A stretch of DNA of 9,273 nt from Rhodospirillaceae bacterium (GCA_018660965.1 JABJJH010000346.1:1-9273); one strand, 5' to 3'. Positions 1 to 6,451 are shown, numbered from the stretch's first letter. Notes: generated by a model from the sequence alone, not told the origin. Numbers and translations are program-made.

Positions 1-34
1 ATCGAAACAGGGGACTCAAATCAAAACTACGCAT
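1..34 (-). CDS. Hsp20/IbpA-family small heat-shock protein, N-terminal fragment
   Basis: Only the first codons are in the window; the gene runs off the left edge. From the ATG at 34 the visible protein is MRSFDLSPLFR, the typical opening of proteobacterial IbpA/Hsp20 proteins. These are ATP-independent cytoplasmic chaperones that hold unfolding proteins for DnaK/ClpB. An upstream in-frame ATG at 40 would add Met-Ala. I prefer 34 because the strong Shine-Dalgarno AAGGAGG (49-43) is 8 bases from it but only 2 bases from the ATG at 40. The heat-shock identity is supported independently by the sigma-32-type promoter (145-172) and the ROSE-type leader (37-137). The fragment is very short, so identity rests on the N-terminal motif plus this regulatory context. 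Confidence 0.72.
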   Translation of the reverse strand, partial: MRSFDLSPLFR

Positions 35-36
35 TG

Positions 37-137
37 CCATATCCTCCTTGCAAGCGACATGGGTTAAGGAAATCCGCCATCATGGCCGAATTTCCGTGGA
101 TTACGGTCTGGAACCCGAAGCAGTGGCGTTCCGGACC
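37..137 (-). promoter_or_regulatory. ROSE-type RNA thermometer in the hsp20 leader
   Basis: The minus-strand leader folds by eye into three consecutive hairpins. Hairpin I (137-105) has arms GGTC/GACC and GGAAC/GTTCC with one mismatch. Hairpin II (95-68) pairs GGAAAT with ATTTCC and GCCA with TGGC. Hairpin III (62-37) has the outer stem CCAT/ATGG and places UCGCU opposite AGGAU of the Shine-Dalgarno. ROSE thermometers of alphaproteobacterial small heat-shock genes carry the conserved motif U(U/C)GCU pairing imperfectly, with a G-G contact, to the Shine-Dalgarno; UCGCU fits exactly. The expected action is that the ribosome site is closed at normal temperature and melts on heating. An alternative pairing of UUUCCUU (72-66) with AAGGAGG would exclude hairpin II. 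No folding program was run. Confidence 0.68.
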
Positions 138-144
138 AATTTTC

Positions 145-172
145 ATGTGGGGAGGGTGGGATCGTTTTCAAG
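145..172 (-). promoter_or_regulatory. Sigma-32 (RpoH) heat-shock promoter for hsp20
   Basis: On the minus strand CTTGAAA (172-166) is followed after 13 bases by CCCCACAT (152-145). The RpoH consensus is CTTGAAA, 12-15 bases, then CCCCATNT: the -35 matches fully and the -10 differs at one defined base. The predicted transcript start near 138 coincides with the 5' edge of hairpin I of the ROSE-type leader, giving a leader of about 100 nt. Confidence 0.72.
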
Positions 173-186
173 AGGTTTCGGGAATC

Positions 187-212
187 AAAAAGGGCGCCCC
201 AAGGGACGCCCT
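187..212 (-). terminator. Rho-independent terminator of rpmE
   Basis: On the minus strand the stem AGGGCGTCC / GGGCGCCCT (9 pairs, one of them U-G) closes a CUUG loop and is followed directly by a run of T ending at 187. It lies about 37 bases after the rpmE stop, pointing the right way, and just upstream of the hsp20 promoter, so it insulates that promoter. A weaker 5-pair hairpin (CCGTC/GACGG, 217-231) precedes it. Confidence 0.88.
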
Positions 213-248
213 CAAACCGTCTAAAAGACGGATGTAATTTAAGGCCGC

Positions 249-470
249 CTATTTAAGGCCCATGCCTTCGAAACGCTTGTTGAATTTCGCAAGCTGTCCG
301 CCGGAATCGATCAGGCGGTGAACGCCGGTCCAGGCCGGGTGCGAAGTTGGGTCGATTTCCAACGTCATCACATCGCCTTCCGACCCCCAGGTCGAACGCG
401 TTTGATAGCTTGTCCCATCCGTCATCTTGATGGTGATGTCATGGTATTCTGGGTGGATATCTTTTTTCAT
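249..470 (-). CDS. rpmE: 50S ribosomal protein bL31 (zinc-independent form)
   Basis: This is a 73-residue protein starting MKKDIHPEYHDITI and containing TRSTWG, IDPTSHPAWTG and a final FNKRFEGMG, all hallmarks of bL31, which sits at the bridge between ribosomal subunits. There is no cysteine anywhere, so the CxxC zinc site of type-A L31 is absent and this is the C-minus form common in alphaproteobacteria. The start is the ATG at 470; a longer reading frame upstream has no family similarity and would begin before the predicted promoter. A purine-rich GGGAAAG lies just before the start. It is transcribed alone: its own promoter is at 498-526 and its terminator at 187-212. It is divergent from the ABC transporter gene. 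Confidence 0.95.
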   Translation of the reverse strand: MKKDIHPEYHDITIKMTDGTSYQTRSTWGSEGDVMTLEIDPTSHPAWTGVHRLIDSGGQLAKFNKRFEGMGLK

Positions 471-497
471 GGGTCTTTCCCGAAAAGTCAGAGCGCG

Positions 498-526
498 GAT
501 ATAGCCGACAGTCGCACGGGACGCAA
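498..526 (-). promoter_or_regulatory. Sigma-70-type promoter for rpmE
   Basis: On the minus strand TTGCGT (526-521) and TATATC (503-498) are separated by exactly 17 bases. The start would fall near 491, giving a leader of about 20 nt before the rpmE ATG. Both boxes match the housekeeping consensus in 4-5 of 6 positions. Confidence 0.6.
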
Positions 527-574
527 GCCCTGTCTCGCGTCTTACGGTGAAATTTGGGGAATGCAGACGCCGCC

Positions 575-598
575 CGACAAGGCGTTTACCGCTTGTCG
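575..598. other. Inverted repeat in the rpmE/ABC divergent intergenic region
   Basis: CGACAAGGCG and CGCTTGTCG flank TTTAC, pairing 9 of 10 positions with one bulged G. It lies between the rpmE promoter and the ABC transporter start (intergenic span 471-673). It could be an operator for the ABC gene or a leader hairpin. No T-run follows on either strand, so it is not an obvious intrinsic terminator. A weak -35/-10 pair for the ABC gene (TTGTCG at 593-598, TAGTGG at 616-621, 17 apart) overlaps it and is not convincing alone. Confidence 0.3.
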
Positions 599-673
599 TT
601 ATGGGCTGGGGTCTGTAGTGGTGGACCTCGGCGAACACTTCCACGTTGAACGCGGTATAAGGAAGATAAGAGC

Positions 674-2542
674 TTGCGGCATAAAAGCTATATCGAAGAT
701 ACGGTCACGGAAGAACGCGATAAACGGGGCGATTTACGCGTTTTGGGGCGCCTTTATGGGTTTCTGCGGCCTTACTGGCTACGAATCCTCGGGGCGGGCG
801 CATCGTTGGTTGTCGCGGCGGGCACGGTATTGGCGCTGGGGCAGGGGTTGCGCGCACTTGTGGATGAAGGATTTAGCGGCGGCGATTCGTCGTTGCTGGA
901 TTCTGCCTTGTTCGTACTGTTGGTGGTCATTCTTCTTCTGGCCGGGGCGACCTACGGCCGGTTTTATCTGGTGTCATGGGTCGGGGAACGGGCCGTTGCG
1001 GATATCAGGGCCGCCGTGTTCAATCATATCTCGACCCTGAGCGCCGAATTTTTTGACACCACGCGCACCGGCGAAGTGTTGTCGCGCCTGACGACGGACA
1101 CGACGTTATTGCAACTTGTTATCGGGTCGTCGGTTTCCATCGCCTTGCGGAATTTCCTGCTGTTTTGCGGCGGCGCGACGATGTTGTTCATCACCAGCCC
1201 AAAGCTGACCGGGTTGGTGTTCCTGTGCGTTCCCCTGGTTGTCGCGCCGTTGGTCTTGTTCGGTCGCCGGGTGCGAAAATTCAGCCGCGTGTCCCAGGAC
1301 AAAGTGGCGGAGATCAGCGCATATGCCGATGAAGCGTTGGGCGCGGTGGAGACAATGCAGGCCTTCACGCATGAGCCCGTGGATCGCGCCCGCTTTGGCG
1401 AGCGAACGGAAAGCGCCTTCGCCATGTCGATACGACGGGTGCGCGCCCGCGCCATCATGACGGTGTTCGTTATCGTCCTGGTGTTCGGCGCGGTTGGCGT
1501 CGTTTTATGGATTGGCGGACATGAGGTGCTGGCCGGGTCCATGACGCCGGGCGACTTGTCGGCGTTCGTCTTCTACGCCGTTGTGGTCGCCGGTTCGGTC
1601 GGTGCCTTGTCGGAAGTCGTTGGCGATCTGCAACGCGCGGCGGGGGCTACCGAGCGTTTGTTCGAACTGATGGCCCGAAAACCGGACGTTGTCGCGCCGG
1701 AATCGCCGGTCGCCTTGCCGATTCCGGCAAAAGGCGCGGTGACGTTTGACAAAGTATCGTTTTCGTATCCGTCGCGACCCGGTATTTCCGCGCTCGACCA
1801 TGTCGATCTGACGATAGCGCCGGGGGAGACGGTGGCGCTGGTTGGACCGTCCGGCGCCGGAAAATCGACGATGTTTCAGTTGCTGCTGCGATTTTACGAT
1901 CCGGCGGGCGGCGCGATTGCATTCGATGGCGTTGATTTGCGCACTGCCGACCCGACGGTGTTGCGCCAGCGTATCGGCATTGTCGCACAGGATTCGGTCG
2001 TGTTTTCAACATCTGCGATGGAGAACATCCGTTATGGCCGCCCCGATGCTTCCGATGAGGAGGTTCGGGCCGCCGCCGACGCCGCTGCAGCCAGCGCGTT
2101 TATTGAACAACTGCCGGATGGCTATGAGTCGCCGCTTGGCGAACGCGGCGCCCGATTGTCGGGTGGGCAACGCCAGCGAATCGCGATTGCGCGGGCCATC
2201 TTGCGGGACCCGGCGGTGCTGCTTCTGGATGAAGCGACCAGCGCGTTGGACGCGGAATCGGAACGTCTGGTTCAACAGGCGCTGGAAAAATTGATGGAAA
2301 ACCGAACCACCATCGTCATCGCCCACCGCCTGGCGACAGTGTTGAAGGCGGATCGCATCATCGTGATGGAGGAGGGACGCGTTGTGGCGGAAGGCGACCA
2401 CCATGCGCTTGTCGCAGCGGGGGGGCTCTATGCGCGCCTTGTGGCGCTACAGTTCGACCAAGGTCAGTCCCTGAAACCTGAAGCGGTGGGACCTGGATCG
2501 GATGAACTTGAATCGGAATTGGCGACGCCGGCTGGCGATTAG
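674..2542 (+). CDS. ABC exporter half-transporter, MsbA-related (fused permease and ATPase)
   Basis: This 622-residue inner-membrane protein belongs to the type IV exporter (MsbA/HlyB-like) class, which functions as a homodimer moving lipids or other hydrophobic compounds outward. Six hydrophobic segments lie near residues 37-60, 76-100, 152-172, 176-197, 260-281 and 295-315. The C-terminal ATPase is complete: Walker A GPSGAGKST (391-399), Q-loop Q439, signature LSGGQ (495-499), Walker B AVLLLDE (514-520), D-loop SALD, and switch histidine H551. The start is a TTG at 674, the only plausible start after an in-frame stop at 647-649, with GGAAG 8 bases upstream. It resembles the alphaproteobacterial MsbA-related family rather than E. 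coli MsbA itself, and the substrate cannot be told. The last 30 residues are an acidic, variable tail. Its TAG stop lies inside the edge of a palindromic repeat (2539-2668). Confidence 0.93.
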   Translation: MRHKSYIEDTVTEERDKRGDLRVLGRLYGFLRPYWLRILGAGASLVVAAGTVLALGQGLRALVDEGFSGGDSSLLDSALFVLLVVILLLAGATYGRFYLVSWVGERAVADIRAAVFNHISTLSAEFFDTTRTGEVLSRLTTDTTLLQLVIGSSVSIALRNFLLFCGGATMLFITSPKLTGLVFLCVPLVVAPLVLFGRRVRKFSRVSQDKVAEISAYADEALGAVETMQAFTHEPVDRARFGERTESAFAMSIRRVRARAIMTVFVIVLVFGAVGVVLWIGGHEVLAGSMTPGDLSAFVFYAVVVAGSVGALSEVVGDLQRAAGATERLFELMARKPDVVAPESPVALPIPAKGAVTFDKVSFSYPSRPGISALDHVDLTIAPGETVALVGPSGAGKSTMFQLLLRFYDPAGGAIAFDGVDLRTADPTVLRQRIGIVAQDSVVFSTSAMENIRYGRPDASDEEVRAAADAAAASAFIEQLPDGYESPLGERGARLSGGQRQRIAIARAILRDPAVLLLDEATSALDAESERLVQQALEKLMENRTTIVIAHRLATVLKADRIIVMEEGRVVAEGDHHALVAAGGLYARLVALQFDQGQSLKPEAVGPGSDELESELATPAGD

Positions 2543-2668
2543 CGTCCTGATCGAGAAATTCATATCCTTGAATTTCTCGTGAATCAGCACACCAACTTAT
2601 TGAAACTAGTGTGATGGTCCTGCATTTCGTCCCATTATATGGGACGAAATGCAGGACCATCACACTAG
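2539..2668. repeat. Two-armed palindromic repeat element, copy 1 (between convergent genes)
   Basis: Arm A (2539-2595) has the inner stem CGAGAAATTCA/TGAATTTCTCG (11 perfect pairs, loop 2563-2568), a 3-base TGA bulge, and the outer stem TTAGCGTCCTGAT/ATCAGCACACCAA with one mismatch and some wobble pairs. After the linker CTTATTGAAA, arm B (2606-2668) is a perfect inverted repeat with 30-base arms around TAT, beginning CTAGTGTGATGG and ending with its complement. Arm A and the linker recur at 7305-7361 and 8020-8084. The element carries the TAG stops of both neighbours: the ABC gene (2540-2542) and, on the minus strand, the MotB-like gene (2667-2665). It has no coding capacity. It may serve as a two-way transcription end point, although no T-run follows. 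Confidence 0.85.
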
Positions 2669-3927
2669 CGTTGATCCAACTTGAGTTCGATGCGGCGATT
2701 GCGCCGGTATGCGATTTCGTCGTCTCTTGCGTCGAGCGGCTGATGTTCGCCAAATCCCGCTGCGGCCAGGCGATTTGCGGGGATTGATTGTTCCTGCAGG
2801 AATTTGACGACGGAAATTGCCCGCCCGGTGGATAGTTCCCAATTCGACGCGAATTTCAAATTATGAATTGGAACCCGGTCCGTATGGCCATCGACCCGGA
2901 GAATCCAGTTGAGCTTTTCGGGAATATCTTTTGCAATTTCCTGTAACGTGCTGGCGAGCTGGGCCAATTGCGCCTTGCCCGCCGTTTCCAGTTGATCCGA
3001 CCCCGAAGAGAACAGGACTTCGGATTGAAAGACGAACCGGTCGCCGACAATTTGAATGTCGCGCCGGTCGCCCAGGACTTTCCGCAGGCGTCCGAAAAAT
3101 TCGGAGCGGTACTTTGCCAGTTCCTGGACCTTGCTGGCCAAGGCCGAATTCAGCCGTTTCCCAAGGTTTGCGATTTTAGCCTGTTGCTTTCTGTCCTTGT
3201 GTTCCGACGCTTCCAGCGTCGCATTCAAGGTCGCGATTTGTTCCCGCAGCGCCAGCATTTGCCGGTTCAACAACGCGACCTGCGCTTTCGCCGCAGTGGA
3301 AATTTTTCTTTGGGACTTCACGGCGGTTTCCGCCTTTGACGCCTTCTTTTCGGTTGCCTCCACCTTTTTCGTTAACTCTTCCCTCAGGGCCGTTAACGCC
3401 GCGATATCCTGCTGCAAATTGGCCAGTTGGCGTAGTTGAAGGTTTATTTTTTCCTTATCGACGGAAATGGTTTTGTTGGCGTCTTCCAACGATTTGTATG
3501 TTTGCTCCAACTCGTTGACCAGATCGGCGCGCGCGGCGACGGCCTTTTTGCGTTTGGCTTCGAGGTCCTTCATCGCCTTTTGGGATTCGGTCAGCGAATC
3601 GCGAACGCCCAACAATGCGCTCAACTGAGTCGAAAGATCATCCCGTTGGGAAAGCGAGCTTTGCAGTTCGCCGGATATCTGGGCGACGCTGGAGCGCAGG
3701 TCGCTGCTGACCTGGCGTTCCAAGCTAAGCAAATCTGCAAGTTCGCTAACTTGATGGTTGAGCCGGTCCAAGGCTTCGTCACGGCCTTGAAGCGCGTCGT
3801 TCAAATAGAACTGGCTGACAACGAAGATCATCAACACAAAAATTATGACCATCAACAACGTGGCGAGCGCGTCCACGAAGCCTGGCCATATATTCGTTGC
3901 GTTTCTATTCCGGCGGGCTAGCGCCAT
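2665..3927 (-). CDS. MotB-like peptidoglycan-binding protein with long coiled coil and OmpA domain
   Basis: A 420-residue protein. A short N-terminal tail leads into one membrane segment (about 18-40) with Asp19 in WPGFVDALATLL, at the place of the proton-carrying Asp of MotB-type stators. Residues about 45-285 are Lys/Glu/Gln/Leu-rich heptad-like sequence, predicted as a long periplasmic coiled coil. Residues about 290-418 are an OmpA C-terminal domain with VDGHTD (Asp350), NWELSTGRA (Arg369), GFGEHQPL and RRNRRIEL; the Asp and Arg are the residues that hold diaminopimelate of peptidoglycan. The start ATG (3927) is 14 bases after the stop of the ExbB/MotA-like gene, with GAGG upstream, so the two are surely co-transcribed and form one complex. 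The long coiled coil separates it from flagellar MotB. It resembles ZorB in plan, but no other Zorya genes are present. The TAG stop is supplied by the adjacent repeat. Confidence 0.87.
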   Translation of the reverse strand: MALARRNRNATNIWPGFVDALATLLMVIIFVLMIFVVSQFYLNDALQGRDEALDRLNHQVSELADLLSLERQVSSDLRSSVAQISGELQSSLSQRDDLSTQLSALLGVRDSLTESQKAMKDLEAKRKKAVAARADLVNELEQTYKSLEDANKTISVDKEKINLQLRQLANLQQDIAALTALREELTKKVEATEKKASKAETAVKSQRKISTAAKAQVALLNRQMLALREQIATLNATLEASEHKDRKQQAKIANLGKRLNSALASKVQELAKYRSEFFGRLRKVLGDRRDIQIVGDRFVFQSEVLFSSGSDQLETAGKAQLAQLASTLQEIAKDIPEKLNWILRVDGHTDRVPIHNLKFASNWELSTGRAISVVKFLQEQSIPANRLAAAGFGEHQPLDARDDEIAYRRNRRIELKLDQR

Positions 3928-3941
3928 TTACGGGCGCCTCG

Positions 3942-5090
3942 CTATTGTCGTTCGGGGTCTTCGGCCAGGGCCGCGATTGTACGGGCGAGGAGACGGATTT
4001 CACCGCGGATTTCCTGAACGGCGTCCGCGCGGCCGCTCGACGTTTCCTCGTGAATACGGGCTAGGTAGGTTTCGATGTTGCGCAGATGCGCGCGGGCTTG
4101 CCGGTCTGTTTCGCTTTCACTGGACGCCTCCGCCAATTGTGACAGGACCGGGGAGAGCGCCGCCTGCGTTTCGGCCAGTTTCAATAGAAGCGTTTGTTCC
4201 GTGGACATCTGGTCGGTTAACGCGCCGATCTTATCCGTTAATTCCAGAAGTTTTCGATTGTAGTCGATACGGTTTTCCTCGCCGCGCGCCAGCGTGCGCT
4301 GCAATCCTTCCAGGCCGTCCGCCATTTGTTCCAGCAGGGCCTGTATAAAAGCGGGGACCGATTGGTCGCCCTCTGAACCAATGCTGCCACTGCCCAGACG
4401 CGTCAGGCTGGATAGCCATTCTTCCAAATCGTTGTAGAACCTGTTTTGCGCCTGTCCGGCCTGTAATTCGAGAAATCCGAGCACAAGCGAGCCCGCCAGT
4501 CCAAAGAGCGAGGAACTGAACGCGGTTCCCATGCCCGCCATCGGAGCGGTCAGGCCGGCCTTGAGGTCGGCGAAGGCGGTGTTCATGTCGCCGCCTGTAA
4601 TCTGTAGCCCCGCGACGACGCCGCTGACAGATTTGACCGTTTCCAGTAATCCCCAGAACGTTCCGAGCAACCCCAGAAACACCAGTAAGCCTATTATGTA
4701 GCGGGAAATTTCCCGGCTTTCGTCCAGTCGCGCGGCGATGCCGTCCAGCAAGGTTTTCATGGCGATGGTCGAAAGGCTTATCTGGCCGGTGCGTTCACCG
4801 AGCATTGTCGCCATCGGCGCCAGCAAACGTGGCGTTTCTCCGCTCGACAAAGCGACGGTGTCCTGGCGAAAGTTGTCAATCCAGGCGACTTCACCACGCA
4901 ACATGGTGACGGTCCGAAAGACGTGTACGACGCCAATCACCAACACGCCGATGATGACCCCATTTAAGGCGGCGTTCGACATGAAGGCTGAATGCAGGGC
5001 GGGGATCAACAGGCCAATGACGACCGCCACCAGTAACAGGAACAACCCCATGCGGCGTAAAAATCGGGATGGATGCGTCATTGGGCGCAC
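3942..5090 (-). CDS. MotA/TolQ/ExbB-family proton channel protein
   Basis: A 382-residue inner-membrane protein with four hydrophobic segments near residues 13-33, 43-60, 131-152 and 187-209. The third contains LGLLGTFWGLLETV and the fourth GMGTAFSSSLFGLAGSLVLG, the signature helices of the MotA/TolQ/ExbB superfamily that form the proton pore around the partner's single helix. Residues 60-130 form the cytoplasmic loop, and residues about 250-375 a helical, partly coiled tail unlike ExbB and closer to the tails of ZorA-type proteins. The annotated start is GTG (5090); an ATG three codons in (5081) is an equal alternative, and neither has a strong Shine-Dalgarno. It lies 44 bases after the OmpA-family gene and 14 bases before the MotB-like gene. 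It is not a flagellar stator gene by context, as no motility genes are near. The driven process is unknown. Confidence 0.86.
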   Translation of the reverse strand: MRPMTHPSRFLRRMGLFLLLVAVVIGLLIPALHSAFMSNAALNGVIIGVLVIGVVHVFRTVTMLRGEVAWIDNFRQDTVALSSGETPRLLAPMATMLGERTGQISLSTIAMKTLLDGIAARLDESREISRYIIGLLVFLGLLGTFWGLLETVKSVSGVVAGLQITGGDMNTAFADLKAGLTAPMAGMGTAFSSSLFGLAGSLVLGFLELQAGQAQNRFYNDLEEWLSSLTRLGSGSIGSEGDQSVPAFIQALLEQMADGLEGLQRTLARGEENRIDYNRKLLELTDKIGALTDQMSTEQTLLLKLAETQAALSPVLSQLAEASSESETDRQARAHLRNIETYLARIHEETSSGRADAVQEIRGEIRLLARTIAALAEDPERQ

Positions 5091-5134
5091 ATTATGGACA
5101 AAGACCTAAACAAACTTCTTGGCTTGGCGGATGA

Positions 5135-6298
5135 TCACGACCGGGGGAATAACACATCGACGCGGTCTTTCGGACCGCCATCAATTTTGATACCAAGCGC
5201 GCGCACATCGATGCGCGTGCTGCGGACGCCGCTTTTCATCAAATGCGTTCGGACGGACAACGCCCGAAATAGCGACAACCGGCGCGCCTGACTCGGTGAA
5301 TCGGTGGGGCCGCTGGCGTAGCCGTGCAACTGAACCCGAAGGTTTGGATCACCTTTTAATTTTGCCACCAACGCATCCAAAGCCGGTTTCGCTTTACTCG
5401 GCAAGTCAGACGACTCAAGACCAAAGCGAATTTGAAGGGTCCCGTCGGCTCCCGTCCCCGTGGCGGGTCCAGCCAGAGCGACTTGCGGTCGATTTGGTTT
5501 TTGCAGTTTAGGGGCCGGGGGGACGGTGGACGGCTTCGTTATTCTGGGTGCTGCGAGTTTAGGCGGCGTGACTTTGGGCGGCGTAGGGCGTTGCTTTGCG
5601 ACCTTCGGGGCTGGCGGCGCGGGTATCGGCGCCATTTTCGCCGCTGGTTTGGGGGGAATGGGCGCCCGAACTTTCGGAGCAATGGGTTTCGGCGGCGCAA
5701 TCACACGCGGTTTCGTTGGCGTTATGGCCGCAACTTTAGGCGTCGCCAATTTGGGCGCCATAAGCTTCGGCGGCGGCGGCGCCATGACTCGCTTTGGTTT
5801 GGCGGCGGGTTTAGGCGCGGCGGCTAGTTTTGCGGGTCGTTTGACGACTGGCTTTGCGGGGCGGGGTGGCGTCAGGGATTGTTTTGGAGGAATGAATTTT
5901 GATTGGGGTGGTTTTGTGATCGACGGCGCTGCCGGCAGCATTTGTTTCGCTGCTTGTTTACGCGTGCGGGTGTTCGCCATCGAACGACGAGTCAGCTCGG
6001 GTGGCAACGTCACCTTTGATTTTGGAGGTTCTTTCGGCGGTGGCAGCAGCCCGCCCCGGTTTGGCGCCAAGGCCGCGGTGGCGGGACCGGTCGCTAGCGG
6101 CGTGAAGGGCCGAAGCATATTAGGCAAGGTTTGTTCGGGACCCAACTTATCCAAAACCGTGAGGTCGACAATGACGCTTGGCCGACTCGATCCCGGAGAA
6201 TAAAGATTGTAACGGCGCTGCGCATCCGCGACGGACGCACTCGCCATCGCGCCAAGAACAATGCCGCTGAAAACGGCTAAAATACGTCGATTATTCAT
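5135..6298 (-). CDS. Secreted Pro/Lys-rich OmpA-family protein
   Basis: From the ATG at 6298 this is a 387-residue protein with a signal peptide (MNNRRILAVFSGIVLGAMAS, then ASVADA before Gln27), so it is periplasmic or outer-membrane associated. An in-frame ATG at 6325 would add nine residues; I prefer 6298 because it gives a normal signal peptide, but neither has a good ribosome site. Residues about 85-275 are a Pro/Lys/Ala-rich low-complexity tether with PPKP- and APK-type units, reminiscent of TonB-type spacers. Residues about 287-387 form an OmpA-like domain (LHGYASG, RRLSLFRALSVRTHL, RIDVRALG, DRVDVLF). The Asp of the usual GHTD motif is missing (GYAS here), while the Arg of LSLFRA is kept. 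It is the first gene of the run leading to the ExbB-like and MotB-like genes, so a role with that channel is likely but inferred. Confidence 0.82.
   Translation of the reverse strand: MNNRRILAVFSGIVLGAMASASVADAQRRYNLYSPGSSRPSVIVDLTVLDKLGPEQTLPNMLRPFTPLATGPATAALAPNRGGLLPPPKEPPKSKVTLPPELTRRSMANTRTRKQAAKQMLPAAPSITKPPQSKFIPPKQSLTPPRPAKPVVKRPAKLAAAPKPAAKPKRVMAPPPPKLMAPKLATPKVAAITPTKPRVIAPPKPIAPKVRAPIPPKPAAKMAPIPAPPAPKVAKQRPTPPKVTPPKLAAPRITKPSTVPPAPKLQKPNRPQVALAGPATGTGADGTLQIRFGLESSDLPSKAKPALDALVAKLKGDPNLRVQLHGYASGPTDSPSQARRLSLFRALSVRTHLMKSGVRSTRIDVRALGIKIDGGPKDRVDVLFPRS
5486..6046 (-). repeat. Low-complexity Pro/Lys/Ala-coding tract
   Basis: About 187 codons of the OmpA-family gene are built from irregular repeats of short units such as PPKP, APK, PPK and PKLAAP. 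At DNA level this appears as recurring GGCGCC/TTTGGG-type blocks on the plus strand, which also create a long glycine-rich antisense reading frame with no sign of being a gene. Such tracts are prone to length change between strains. Confidence 0.7.
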
Positions 6299-6380
6299 AT
6301 AGGAACGCCAAAATACCCCAGCCATCTCGGCTATGAATTACTTAAAAGGTGCGATTTCATCGACCATGAAATGCAGCACA

Positions 6381-6409
6381 AACATAGCCCAGCATGGTTC
6401 TGGGCACAA
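6381..6409 (-). promoter_or_regulatory. Possible promoter with inverted repeat for the OmpA/ExbB/MotB-like operon
   Basis: On the minus strand TTGTGC (6409-6404) and TATGTT (6386-6381) are 17 bases apart. An inverted repeat CCCAG-N7-CTGGG (6388-6404) fills most of the spacer, a position where an activator or repressor could act. Box matches are modest (3 and 4 of 6). It lies in the 153-base gap between suhB and the OmpA-family gene, where no terminator is seen, so read-through from suhB is also possible. Confidence 0.3.
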
Positions 6410-6451
6410 CTCCCCGCGCTACGATGACCGTCAAGAAATTCAGCGTCGCTA

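Noticed and set aside
656..661. TATAAG as a -10 box for the ABC transporter
   Set aside because: No -35 at proper spacing (GAACAC), and the start would fall at or past the ribosome-binding site.
318..1040. A 240-codon plus-strand open frame across rpmE and the ABC start
   Set aside because: It runs antisense to rpmE and out of frame with the clearly homologous ABC gene; Trp/Arg/Cys-rich composition with no recognisable motif.
2665..5090. Zorya anti-phage system (ZorA/ZorB-like pair)
   Set aside because: The architecture is similar, but ZorC/ZorD or ZorE partners are absent and the surrounding genes are housekeeping, so a defence role is not supported.
2665..5090. Flagellar stator motA/motB
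   Set aside because: The long coiled coil of the MotB-like protein, the tail of the channel protein and the absence of any motility gene argue against it.
5460..6203. A 247-codon glycine-rich plus-strand open frame
   Set aside because: It is the antisense shadow of the Pro/Lys/Ala-coding tract; Gly/Phe/Ala richness is the direct complement effect, and there is no independent start signal.
6356..6371. TTTCAT-CGACC-ATGAAA inverted repeat upstream of the OmpA-family gene as a further repeat copy
   Set aside because: Only 6-base arms and none of the repeat family's linker or bulge; too short to distinguish from chance.
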